DNA of 64,000 nucleotides, taken from NCBI GenBank assembly GCA_028015205.1, contig CM051521.1, positions 72,214,314 to 72,278,313 on the forward strand, read 5' to 3'. A program made the translations under genes and the position numbers. Below are positions 11,103 to 23,255 of the stretch, piece by piece. The first letter of the stretch is position 1. The number at the start of each line of letters is the position of its first letter. Below the pieces are notes generated by a model, which was not told the DNA's origin, did no database searches, and saw only the letters and a program-made list of their open reading frames with translations. The DNA is from Mytilisepta virgata. Taxonomy: Eukaryota; Mollusca; Bivalvia; Mytilida; Mytilidae.

Positions 11103-11546
11103 GTTTTACTATTTTTTCCACAAGAGCAAGACATAATTTGACTCTAATGACTTTTAATGCAGATGAATTACGCAGTAGTCTCCCTTGCGTTGAAGGTGAA
11201 CAATAGGTTTTTTTTCCCGCGATTACAGTGTTTTCTCCCTTGTCTGGGGAAAATTGGGATGTTTGGAGGTAAACAATAGGGTTATTTTCTGCGATGTTCA
11301 ATTTTTGTAACGACATTTTTTAATCAAATGACAGTTTTCATCCAATGAGAGTATTTTAAAATATTTGAAAAATAATAATCTGATTTATTATCCCGGAAAA
11401 TTATTTTAGTCAAGTTGAGATTACCGTTGACCATCCAAAATGAAACTAAAAGACACAAATTCATCATACAAGCATTTGTTCTTGATAATTAACATCATAA
11501 TAGAAAGGTTTTATTCCATAGAACTAAACTAAAGTGAACCATACAC

Positions 11547-11906
11547 GGTTTTCTCGGATGGATGGATGGATGGATGAATTATTGTTTAACGTCCAGTGGC
11601 AACCAGGTGCATATCAGGACGAGAACATGTTGATATGATAATGCATATGATCCCTGCTTTGTACTAGAACGACACGCTAAGTCGGATTTTTAATGTGCTA
11701 GCTCACGAGATAACTGTCCGCAGGAAGACATATCACCTCACTCGGACACATTATACTGACTCCGAGCCGACCAGTCTTTGCTCTTACTCCTAGATGCCGC
11801 GTGCTTGGCGGAGAAGCAGCAAATATCAATTTTAACGTCTTTGGTTTGACCCGGCCGGGGATCGAACCCGCGACCTTCCGCACTCGGGGCGAGTGGTTTT
11901 CTTGGA
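11547..11906 (-). mobile_element. tRNA-derived SINE with target-site duplication
   Basis: On the minus strand a tRNA-like head with the B-box GGTTCGATCCC lies at about 11855-11890. The body includes a GTTTAACGTCCAGTGGCAAC-type segment, and the tail is (ATCC)n, read as GGAT on plus. Flanks GGTTTTCTCGGA (11547-11558) and GGTTTTCTTGGA (11895-11906) match at 11 of 12 bases, an apparent target-site duplication. The body is therefore 11559-11894. A fragment of the same family lies at about 42578-42632. Confidence 0.82.
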
Positions 11907-12109
11907 AGGAAAAAAAATGCATTATTCATATAACACTGTTTTTTTCATTTAATTATACAATTATGGTACTTTACTGACATAAATGTCATGTTTAATGGAC
12001 CACTTACCAGCAATACTATCAAACGGCAACGGCAACATGGAGCCCAACAAAAATTATGGGGTGAACCCAGGTGGACCAGATTGGTAAGCAGTTACTCTCT
12101 TGTAAGATA

Positions 12110-12345
12110 CCCCTCCATTTTGGTTTACTGACTGGTTTCAGTCAAGAAGATATTTCAGGTGAATATACAAATAGGGTCCTATGTTAAACTACGTTCGTCA
12201 TTAATGGTCAACTTGGATGACATGCAGGTCATGGGATATATTTCTGAAACAGGACCATCTAGGGAAAACTACAGCCAAGTTTGGTCCCAATTAGCTCACT
12301 AAGTTTCAGACCAGATGAAAAGTCAATTTTCCAACAGGGTCGTAT
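12110..12345 (+). repeat. Family A interspersed repeat, left half
   Basis: Contains GGGTCCTATGTTAAAC and GAAACAGGACCATCTAGGG phrases. It is continued at 14596 after the satellite insertion; GGGTC(G)TATGTTA is restored across the junction. Confidence 0.75.
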
Positions 12346-14595
12346 AACAATCCAAAGATACCAATATTAGATATAGTAAATTTATACTATGCTGTATACG
12401 ACGCATTTCAAGGAGTTACCTCTCATCAGCAGCATTAAAACCGAAACATGTGGAAGACCAAAAACCAAACTTATATTAAACAAGAAGTACTCAACCAAAA
12501 ATACCGAAATAGGAAGCCAAATTTCAGCTAAGGAGATCTACCATGTGCAATACAAGGAATGAACCCTTAGTATTTCCATTATTTTTGAATTTTGCTAAAT
12601 ACTGATAATTTCTGTAACAAATCAATGAATAATCATGTCAGACAAGTCTGACGACTGGGTTGGCGAATACCCTCGGGGACCTAGGGTCCACCAGCAGAGG
12701 CATCATCCCAGGAGTTTCAAAATAACAATCCAAAGATACCAATATTAGATATAGTAAATTTATACTATGCTGTATACGACGCATTTCAAGGAGTTACCTC
12801 TCATCAGCAGCATTAAAACCGAAACATGTGGAAGACCAAAAACCAAACTTATATTAAACAAGAAGTACTCAACCAAAAATACCGAAATAGGAAGCCAAAT
12901 TTCAGCTAAGGAGATCTACCATGTGCAATACAAGGAATGAACCCTTAGTATTTCCATTATTTTTGAATTTTGCTAAATACTGATAATTTCTGTAACAAAT
13001 CAATGAATAATCATGTCAGACAAGTCTGACGACTGGGTTGGCGAATACCCTCGGGGACCTAGGGTCCACCAGCAGAGGCATCATCCCAGGAGTTTCAAAA
13101 TAACAATCCAAAGATACCAATATTAGATATAGTAAATTTATACTATGCTGTATACGACGCATTTCAAGGAGTTACCTCTCATCAGCAGCATTAAAACCGA
13201 AACATGTGGAAGACCAAAAACCAAACTTATATTAAACAAGAAGTACTCAACCAAAAATACCGAAATAGGAAGCCAAATTTCAGCTAAGGAGATCTACCAT
13301 GTGCAATACAAGGAATGAACCCTTAGTATTTCCATTATTTTTGAATTTTGCTAAATACTGATAATTTCTGTAACAAATCAATGAATAATCATGTCAGACA
13401 AGTCTGACGACTGGGTTGGCGAATACCCTAGGGGACCTAGGGTCCACCAGCAGAGGCATCATCCCAGGAGTTTCAAAATAACAATCCAAAGATACCAATA
13501 TTAGATATAGTAAATTTATACTATGCTGTATACGACGCATTTCAAGGAGTTACCTCTCATCAGCAGCATTAAAACCGAAACATGTGGAAGACCAAAAACC
13601 AAACTTATATTAAACAAGAAGTACTCAACCAAAAATACCGAAATAGGAAGCCAAATTTCAGCTAAGGAGATCTACCATGTGCAATACAAGGAATGAACCC
13701 TTAGTATTTCCATTATTTTTGAATTTTGCTAAATACTGATAATTTCTGTAACAAATCAATGAATAATCATGTCAGACAAGTCTGACGACTGGGTTGGCGA
13801 ATACCCTAGGGGACCTAGGGTCCACCAGCAGAGGCATCATCCCAGGAGTTTCAAAATAACAATCCAAAGATACCAATATTAGATATAGTAAATTTATACT
13901 ATGCTGTATACGACGCATTTCAAGGAGTTACCTCTCATCAGCAGCATTAAAACCGAAACATGTGGAAGACCAAAAACCAAACTTATATTAAACAAGAAGT
14001 ACTCAACCAAAAATACCGAAATAGGAAGCCAAATTTCAGCTAAGGAGATCTACCATGTGCAATACAAGGAATGAACCCTTAGTATTTCCATTATTTTTGA
14101 ATTTTGCTAAATACTGATAATTTCTGTAACAAATCAATGAATAATCATGTCAGACAAGTCTGACGACTGGGTTGGCGAATACCCTCGGGGACATAGGGTC
14201 CACCAGCAGAGGCATCATCCCAGGAGTTTCAAAATAACAATCCAAAGATACCAATATTAGATATAGTAAATTTATACTATGCTGTATACGACGCATTTCA
14301 AGGAGTTACCTCTCATCAGCAGCATTAAAACCGAAACATGTGGAAGACCAAAAACCAAACTTATATTAAACAAGAAGTACTCAACCAAAAATACCGAAAT
14401 AGGAAGCCAAATTTCAGCTAAGGAGATCTACCATGTGCAATACAAGGAATGAACCCTTAGTATTTCCATTATTTTTGAATTTTGCTAAATACTGATAATT
14501 TCTGTAACAAATCAATGAATAATCATGTCAGACAAGTCTGACGACTGGGTTGGCGAATACCCTCGGGGACCTAGGGTCCACCAGCAGAGGCATCA
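12346..14595. repeat. 378-bp satellite array, six near-identical units
   Basis: Units begin AACAATCCAAAGATACC at 12346, 12724, 13102, 13480, 13858 and 14236, exactly 378 bp apart. The last unit lacks the final 18 bp (TCCCAGGAGTTTCAAAAT). Copies are almost identical: units 3 and 4 carry CCCTAGGGG where the others have CCCTCGGGG, and unit 5 has GGACATAGGG. Each contains the hairpin GTCAGAC-AA-GTCTGAC. The whole array interrupts a family A repeat and is flanked by CGTAT at 12341-12345 and 14596-14600. No open reading frame is present. Confidence 0.96.
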
Positions 14596-15510
14596 CGTAT
14601 GTTATGTTAAAGTAAGTTTGGATGGCGGTCAGGGTCATCAGATAAATTTTGAAAGAGGATCACCTAATGATCATGTCTGCAAAGTTTGATTCCACTTGGC
14701 TTTGTGGTTTCATATAAGAATAGTTTTAAGTGAATTTCCCATAGGATCCAATGTAAAAAAAGTTTGTCTGTGGTGGCCATCTTGGATGGCATTCCATGTC
14801 ATCGGATACAATTCTTAAAGAGGACCAATGAAGGACTGTTACTGCTAAGCTTGGTTCCAACTGGCTAAATGGTTTCAAACAAGAAGATCCTTTAAAGGGT
14901 ACCATCTTTAACTCAGTTCACCTGTGGTGGCCATCTTGGATGGCAGACATAGTCATCTGATACAATTCTGATTAAAGGACCATCTAAGGATTATTGCTAC
15001 CAAGGTTGGTTCCAATTGGCTTACTACTTTCAGACAAGAAGATTTTTAAGTCAATTTTCCCACAGGGTCCTTCCTATGTTAAACTATGACGGCAGTTGGG
15101 ATCATTCAATATAGTTCTGAAAAAGGTCAACCTAAGAACCATTGCCACCACATTTTGTTTTAATTGGCCTAGTGGTTGTTGAGATCTTTAAAAGGATGGT
15201 AGTATAATATTAGAAACTAATACGGAAAGGCTATGTAAAGAATTCGTAAAATTGTATTTACTAACATACTTAAATTTTACAATATATGGCTCCCTGGAGT
15301 ATATTGTATTAATAAACAGGGATATCTAATAGTTCACTGGCTATTAGATAAATTGTTTTACAGTGAATATTGTGCAATAAAGAGAAGTTTAAGAGTTAAA
15401 AAGAAAAAAAAGAGATCTTTAAAAGAAAGTTTTCAATGACGAGGACAGACGGACAAGGATGGCATTTGATAATTACAGCTCGCATTGGCCTTTGTTCAGA
15501 TGTGCTAAAA
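14596..15510 (+). repeat. Family A interspersed repeat, right half
   Basis: It resumes at TATGTTATGTTAAAGTAAG with several units containing GGCCATCTTGGATGGCA. It terminates after GACAGACGGACAAGGATGGC with a degenerate CAGCTCGCATTGGCCTTTG...GCTAAAA end. A-rich non-repeat DNA around 15180-15420 may be a secondary insertion. Confidence 0.75.
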
Positions 15511-15947
15511 ACCATCACATTACAATGATGTAAGCATGTACAAGTATATATTGCTTTACCTGTTGTTGTTTATCTCCATTTGCATCTTCATCTGTATTTC
15601 TATCTTTAACTTCTGTATCAAAAAATAAACCCTCTTTATCCCTTTATATCTAGAGATACGATATTAATAATGTGTACATGTACTAATCCGAATATTTCTT
15701 TATTTAAGAACAATTCAGTCAATTGGTTCAGGAGGATTTTTTGGATACAAGACAGCCAAGTTTCTTGGTCTAATTTTCCTAGGGTCCAATAGTCACATTG
15801 ATTACTAGTATACCAACTATGGGAGCATATTTTGAATTAAATTTGGTATCTATGGAAAGCTTAGGGTCTTGGTAGAAGTTTTTAATTATTGACATGAATT
15901 TATTCAAAACTATTCTGGATGTGCAGACTGTCAAAGATGACCATTAA
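15511..15947. other. No gene seen; low-complexity AT-rich DNA
   Basis: No splice-bounded open frames, RNA genes or strong repeats are recognised here, apart from a GGGTCCAATAGTC-like fragment that may be family A debris. Confidence 0.3.
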
Positions 15948-16545
15948 CTAGAGGAGCCTGTATTGCTCACTTGGATTTAACTTGTCCACCTTCAGCAGGA
16001 CTGATAGTTTAAGTGTAGCAGTTATCTTGGCTAGTTTTCCCATAGGTTCAATGTTAATGTTTATCAAACACAATTCTGAAAGAGACCATTGCTGGTATTA
16101 GTTTGTTGTCCAAATGGCCAAGTTTAAGGTATGGTGACTGCAAATAGGGTCTTATGTTAAATAAGTACAACTTTGGTGGCCATCTTGATAGACAGACTAG
16201 GTCAGCGGACACAATTATGAAAGGGGAACAACTAATGACCATTGTTGCCAAGTCTGGTCCTTATTGGCCAATTGGTCTCAGATCAGAATATCTTTTAATG
16301 AATTTTCCCAAAGGGTCCTATGTTTAACTAAGTTCAGCTGTGACGGCCATCTTTGTTGAGATTCCAGGTCATAGGACATACTTCTGAAAGAGGAACACCT
16401 AAGGGCCATTTCTGTCAAGTGTGGTTCCAATTGGATAAGTGGTTTCAAACAAGAAGATTTTTTAATGAATTTTCCCATAGGGTCCTTTGTTTAACTAAGT
16501 TCGGCTGTGGCGACCATCTGGGTTGACATTCTAGGTCATGCTGAA
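15948..16545 (+). repeat. Family A interspersed repeat, 3'-truncated
   Basis: It starts with the family's 5' terminus (AACTAGAGGAGCCTGTATTG followed by CTCACTTGG) and continues through GGCCATCTT-type units. It breaks off at about 16545 before the LINE segment. Confidence 0.72.
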
Positions 16546-16779
16546 TTTCGGATCGGAATAGTTTTTCTCTAATATCTTTGTTTTTTTTAAACTTTTTTCA
16601 TTCTTCAAATAGTTTTCGTAAATTGTCAAAGTGTCAAAAGAGGGGAAGTCTGTGGACAAAATGCACAACCAGGAACACCAAGAAGACAACAAAGGACAAA
16701 TTAAAGTAACAAAAAAACAAAAATTACACACAGAAACGAGCATATTTATGTGGTAAAAAGACACACTGTTTTAATTTTA

Positions 16780-19700
16780 TTTTCTCCAGACCTTAAAAAA
16801 AATATAATCAAGAACAAATATAAAAATAAAAATTGTTGAAGGATTACTAATAAGATCTCATGCAAACTGGCATGAAAATGGAGAAAAATGTTCTCAATAT
16901 TTTTGTAAATTGGAAAAAATGAATTTTGTTAAAAAAAACTATTACAGAATTAATTGATGACCAAGATAAACATATTTCAGACCAGTCTAAAATTCTACTT
17001 GAACAGCAAGATTTTTATAAAACCTTGTATTCCAAGAGAGTTTTGGACACTGATAATACTGTTATGTCCTTTTTTATCATAATGTTAAACTCACAGAAGA
17101 TCAAAAGAACTTGTGTGAGGGTAACTTAACATTTAAGGAATGTGGGGAATCATTGAAAAATATGAAAAATGGGAAAAGCCCTGGATCTGATGGGTTTACA
17201 TCAGATTTTTATACATTTTTTTGGAAGAATATTGGCCCATTTGTTTTTCGTTCTCTCCAATGTGGATTTGAGATTGTAACCTTTTGGATTTTCAGTATCA
17301 AGGTGTGATAACTTATATACCCAAAGAAGGTAAAGACAGACGCTTTTTTGGTAATTGGCAACCCATTAGTCTCTTAAATACTGATTTTAAAATTGCTTCT
17401 TCCGTAATTGCAAGTAGAGTAAAAACTGTATTACTGCTAATTATCAGTGACACTCTAAAAGGTTTCATAAAAGACAGATTTATTGGGAAAAATACTTGAT
17501 TGCTATATGATTTGATGCATTATCTTGAAGAACAGAATAAGACAGGTTTATTACTTCTTGTAGATTTTGAAAAAAGCTTTTGACACAATAGAATGGGAAT
17601 TTTTGGAAAAATCTCTGAAAAGTTTTAACTTTGGACCCTCAATATGTAAATGGTTTGAAATTTTTTATCTTAAAGCAAAAAGCTGTGTAATAAATAATGG
17701 GCATATGTCTGAATTTTTCTCCTTGGGGCGAGGTTGTAGACAGGGTGATCCACTGTCTCCTTGTCTTTTTATTATCGGAGTTGAATTATCAGATCCATGA
17801 TTATTGGCAATAAAACTGAAATCTCACGAAAATATTCATGGAATTGTAGTACATGAAACTGAAACCTTAATAAGTCAGTATGCTGATGATACTTTTCTTG
17901 TTTTACATGGTAGTAAACTCTCGTTAAAGGAAACACTGAACTGTTTTGATTCATTTTATAAAGCTTCAGGTCTGAAAAATGAACACCTCAAAAACAAGAG
18001 CTGTATGGGTTGTGAATATGAAGTATTCAGATCTTATTCTTTCCCCAGATAAAAAACTACACTGGTCATACTCAAACTTTAGATCACTAGGATTAGATTT
18101 TTTACTGCAACTCAACAGTATTGTGGATATTAATTTCTCAAAGAAAATTAAAGAGCTATCTTCAATTTTGAAGAGCTGGCAACATAGAAAACTGACTTTG
18201 CTTGGTAAGATCACTGTCATAAAGACCTTAGCATTGCCAAAATTAGTACATTTGTTAACATCTTTACCAAATATTTCACAGTCAAAATTACAGGAGATTA
18301 ACACACTATTTTTTAAATTTGTTTGGGATGGTAAAACAGACAAAATTAAACATAACACTCTTATTGGAGATTTTTCACAGGGAGGATTGAAAATGATACA
18401 TCTTGAGTCTTTCAATATGTATTTAAAAATCAGTTGGATAAAACAAATCCAAATGGGGAATGGCAAAAAATTCTTCTTTCATACATTGAAAAGTATGGCA
18501 GTGATCGAATCTTCAAATTTGAGAAGTAAAAACTTAAAAATATATCCGTAAAATTATCAAATCCTTTTTGGAAAGATGTTTTTAATAGTTTGCATTTTGC
18601 AAAACCTCGTACAAAAATTGATATTCAGGAATTGTTATCGCTCGATATTCTTAATTTTATACCAATTGAGGATTTCAGTTACTACATTAACTGGAAAAAT
18701 TTTGGCATTCAGTATCTGAAGGACATTTTTGATGTTTACAGAAAAGACTTTTTTACTTTTAACCAATTAAAACAAAATTTGAATACAGATAACTTTTTGA
18801 AATATTTTAGCTTGCTTTCCAGAATCCCGAAGACTTTCAAAGACTGCATTTTGAAAAATTGTGCAACTATTGATTTCAATCATTTCCATTTGGAAGATAA
18901 TTATTACCAAAAAATAGTGTCAAATAAAAAACTAAAATTTGTGTATAAAAATCTTGTAGACAACATAATGCAATTGCCCCAGGACAAATTTTTAAAATGG
19001 GAAACTTTATTGGAAAGAGATATAGATTCTTGGTCAAATTATTTCATTTTGTTGAAAAAATCATGTAATAGTACACAGCTTATAAATTTTCAGTATAAGC
19101 TATTACACAGAATTATCCCTACAAATTCTTTTTTGTTTAAAATAAAGCTCAAGGACACAAATTTATGTACTTTTTGTAAGAATCATGATGAAACCATAGA
19201 ACATTTGTTTTTTGAGTGTCCAATAGTGTACAATTTTTGGATAACAATCAGTGAACATTTGAATTCGAAGTTATTTTATGTAAATTTTCAACTTGATAAG
19301 AAAGATATCCTGCTTGGTTACAACCAGGAAAGTCTTTTTTTGAATTTTTTAATAGTCATTGTAAAAAAATATATTTATAGATGTAAGTTAAAGGAACAGA
19401 TGCCACATTTCATAGAAGTTAAAAATATTATTAAATGTAATTATAGATCTGAATTATATACTGCGACAAAAAAACGGTAAAATAATTACATTTGAACATT
19501 TTTGGGCTCCTTTACAACAGATATTTCCATAATTATCAAAAGTAAAGAAAATATAGTCTGTTTTTTCTTCATAGACATATTATAAAGTGGCCTTTTGTTG
19601 ATAATGGACTGTTATAACTTTTTTGTTTTGTTTTGTTTTGTTTTTTAAATATTGTAATAATTATTAAACTTTTTCTCCTTAAGTTTTTGCAACGAAGTTG

Positions 19701-19870
19701 ATAGTGTATGAAAATGTGAGTGAGTGAAGATTTTATTTATAATTTTTTTTCTCTCTTTTGTCTCCTTGTAAAATTAAAATATCCATGTATAATTCATATT
19801 TAGAGCTGATTAAAATAAGCCCTGTCATACCCTGGTCAGGTGGTAATGTAAGGGCTTTTGTAAAAACCTG
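16780..19870 (+). pseudogene. Decayed LINE reverse transcriptase (L1/Tx1-like), 5'-truncated
   Basis: Non-LTR retrotransposon remnant. Seen in order: a pre-RT helix rich in Lys/Asp (about 16920-17100), the fingers motif KSPGSDGFTSDFY (about 17175), WQPISLLNTDFK (about 17357), DFEK with a one-base frameshift before AFD (about 17575), RGCRQGDPLSPCLF (about 17732), the catalytic YADD (about 17880) and a C-terminal CxxC...H...C knuckle, CTFCKNHDETIEHLFFEC (about 19168). The frame is broken near 17120, 17290, 17498 (stop), 17575, 17798 (stop), 17979 and 18550. The apurinic endonuclease and ORF1 are missing. The 3' UTR includes a (TTTTG)n tract. The element is dead. L1/Tx1 affinity is from motif style; family placement needs a search. 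Confidence 0.88.
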
Positions 19871-19879
19871 GCTACAGAA

Positions 19880-21731
19880 AAACTAGAGGCTCACCAGAGC
19901 CTGTATCGCTCACCTGGAGTCTGGTTTTCATTGGACAAAGATTGTTGCAATTGGTTCAATTATTCAGGGAAAATTTGTTGAAGATTTATTTTTCATAAGG
20001 TTTTATGTTAAAATATGTTCCCTGATGGTGGTAGTCCTTCTTGAAGTGCTGACATGCTGGACAGTATTCTTCAAGGGACAAAAAAGGGCAATAACTCCAA
20101 AACGGGTTTTGGGATTTCCTTTAAAATTTCAGGGTATGTGGATCTCAACATGGCAAACATTTTTCAAATTTACATTTCATTTCTATCTCAAATAGTTTTG
20201 GAGATAAATGACGAAAAATGTTAAATTTTGAAAATTTGACAAAAAAAGGGCAATAACTCCTAAATGGGTTTTGGGATTTCCTTCAAAATTTTAGGGTAAG
20301 CAGATCTTGTCATGCTGATCAATTTTACCCCATGTCAGATTTTTGATATCTGTAACGGTTTTTAAGTTATAAGCCAAAAACAACACATGCACCGCTATAT
20401 TATATTTTTAGGTACAACAGCCATGTTTTATGTCAGATCAAAATAAATTGAGGATCGTTTGTAGAGTACATGTCATAGATCATTCCTATTAAGTTCCAAA
20501 CCAATCGGCCCAGCGGTTTCAGAGGAGAAGATTTTTGAATGAAGAAATTTTGAAAATTTGACAAAAAAATGGCAACAACTCCTAAATGGGTTTTGGGATT
20601 TCCTTTAAAATTTCAGATTAGGTAGATCTCAACATGGCAAACATTTTTTAAATTTACATTTCACTTCTATCTCAAATAGTTTTGGAGATAAATGACAAAA
20701 AATGTTAAAATTTTGAAAATTTGACAAAAAAGGGCAATAACTTCTAAATGGGTTTTGGAATTTCCTTCAAAATTTCAGGGTAGGTAGATCTTGTCATGCT
20801 GATCAATTTTACCCCATCAGATTTTTGATATCTGTAACGGTTTTTAAGTTATAAGCCAAAAACAACACATGCACTCCTATATTCTATTTTTAGCTACGAC
20901 AACCATGTTTTATGTCAGATCAAAATAAATTGAGGATCTTTTGTAGAGGACATGTCATAGATCATTCCTATTAAGTTTCACACCGATCGGCCCAGCGGTT
21001 TCAGAGAAGAAGATTTTTGAATGAAAAAATTTTGAAAATTTTGACAAAAAAAGGGCAACAACTCCTAAACAGGTTTTGGGATTTCCTTTAAAATTTCAGG
21101 ATAGGTAGATCTCAACATGGCAAACATTTTTCAAATTACATTTCACTTCTATCTCAAATAGTTTTGGAGATAAATGACGAAAAATGTTAAAATTTTGAAA
21201 ATTTGACGGAAAAAGGGCAATAACTCCTAAAGGGGTTTTGAAATTTCCTTCAAATTTTCAGGGTAGGTAGATCTTGTCATGCTGATCAATTTTACCCCTT
21301 TCAGATTTTTGATATCTGTAACGGTTTTTAAGTTATAAGCCAAAAACAACACATGCACCCCTATATTCTATTTTTAGCTATGACAGCCATGTTTTATGTC
21401 AGATCAAAATAAATTGAGGATCTTTTGTAGAGGACATGTCATAGATCATTCCTATTCAGTTTCAAACCAATCGGCCTATCGGTTTCAGAGGAGAAGATTT
21501 TTGAAAATCAGAAACAAGAATTGCCTCTGGTGGCCATGTTTCTTGACCAATCAGAACTAAATGAGGAAACTTTGTTGAGGACCTTCCATACACCACTCAT
21601 GCAAAGTTTGGTTCGAATTGGCCAAATGGTTTCTGAGGAGAAGATGTTTGAATGAAAAGCTAACGACGGACGGACGGACGCCAAGTGATGCCAAAAGCTC
21701 ACCCTGGCAATAGCCAGGTGAGCTAAAAAAG
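19880..21731 (+). repeat. Interspersed repeat, family D, with three ~483-bp internal units
   Basis: It starts AACTAGAGGCTCACCAGAGC with CTCACCTGG and ends GACGGACGGACGGACGCCAAG, then GCCAGGTGAGCTAAAAAAG. It shares these termini with family A. The interior consists of three tandem copies of about 483 bp (GAAGATTTTTGAATGAA at about 20527 and 21010) with GGGCAATAACTCCTAAATGG and GATATCTGTAACGGTTTTTA. CTCACCTGG near one end is the complement of CCAGGTGAG near the other. Confidence 0.85.
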
Positions 21732-22265
21732 AAAAAAAGAACAAATATACCCCCCCTTTGGTAATAAATGTAAATGGTCAGTGCCTACAATGTACTAGTA
21801 ATACAAATTGGGGTTTGTACCCTAATTAGAGTACAGTAGCTATAGACTCCTAATTGGATACCCATTTTGTTAGAATAAATTATCCATTTAACAGGAATGT
21901 GCAAACAAGTGGAATTCTTTATTTTTAAAAAAACAATATGTGTCATTTCTACTGTCACTAATTGTGATAAACATGTGTTTGATGAATTTTGAAAACAATT
22001 TTGTTAATTAATTTGATCTAAAAAGCCATTAAATTGTGTTTGTTAATTTTGATAAAATTATTTTAGTAAACGTTTCCTTAATTTATATTAAATTTTGGCA
22101 AAACATTCATGATTTAGTCAAAATTATGCAATTAAGAGTAGTATCTTAACAATTCAGTATGGGATTATCAGGAGTAATTAACATTGACTATGGTAAATGG
22201 TTTGGTTATTGAAAATATTCTGCAAATAAGAGGAATATTCTATTAACCGTTATCCAATTAAGTGG
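21732..22265. other. AT-rich DNA, no gene seen
   Basis: Only low-complexity TTTTGTTAATT-like sequence is present, with no splice-bounded open frame and no repeat I can name. Confidence 0.3.
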
Positions 22266-22269
22266 AGTT

Positions 22270-23255
22270 GACTATATTATATGCTTTTGAAAAAATACAT
22301 ATTAGGTTTTGCAAATCTATATGGGGAGTTAAAAAAACTTTAACTTGGTAGACTACCCCTTGAGACATTTGTATCAAAACTCAAGTAATCACCTTTTATT
22401 CTAGAATTAATACACAAAACATTTTAAAACTCCTTAGTTAAAGACGCATTTACTTTAAATAAGAAATTGAGTGAGGAGGGCCTGTACACTTGGCACATAA
22501 CAGCTTTGCCACCTCTATTATAAATGAAATTAATTTACATAAAAATATTGACATAACTTATTAAGAAGTAAAGAATAAGGTGAAAAATAAGAGCAAAAAA
22601 GCTATTAGACTTTTATGATGAACTCTTTTTACAGAAAATAAACAAATTTGACAATACTTCAAAACTATACCTATACAGTTAATCGAAGACAGATTTAGTT
22701 CATGCAGACTATTTCATATTGAATAACTTTAACACCCGTAGATTATTAACAAAATTCTATATCAGTGATCATAATTTAGAGGTGGAGCTGAAACGCTATA
22801 AAAAGATACCCCGTGAACAAAGAACATGCAAAATTTGTAATGTTCTTGATGATGAATATCATTTCTTCTTAAATTGGAAAATCAATAAGGAAATACTAAT
22901 AAAGTTTCAAAACGATACATGTATTATAAATGTGCACCCTAATTATAACCAGCTTGGCTCTCTAGATAAATTAAGAATTATTCTAAATAAAGATATGAAT
23001 GTTTTGTCCAGTGTTGTTGACTTTATAAAGCAGTCTTTGGCATTGCAAAATGAGATGTTGGTCAAGTGTAAACATATTTGGAACTATAATAACTTTATGT
23101 ATGTCTCTTCTGCTAAGTATTTTATATATTGTATTAATGTTTGTATTTGCTCAACCCGTCAGGGTTTCATTTGCAATATTATCATCCTTCCCTGTGATTC
23201 TATCAGCTTGTTAAGCAGCTCCGAAAAAATTCGTATCAAGAAGCGTGTGCGCTGA
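22270..23255 (+). pseudogene. LINE C-terminal fragment with zinc knuckle
   Basis: Readable in pieces from about 22270 (a CKSIWGVKK-like segment), with stops and shifts until 22719. An open stretch there gives LLTKFYISDHNLEVEL, then TCKICNVLDDEYHFFLNW, the CxxC...H motif typical of the C-terminal region of LINE polymerases. The last expected Cys is replaced by Trp. The same protein segment recurs, better preserved, at 25855-26540. No RT core is present. Confidence 0.72.

Noticed and set aside
11855..11894. Minus-strand tRNA gene
   Set aside because: It has a good B box, but it is the head of a SINE with a (ATCC)n tail and flanking duplication.
17979..19480. Two long open frames (190 and 296 codons) as host genes
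   Set aside because: They are the RT thumb and C-terminal parts of a decayed LINE, out of frame with the RT core.
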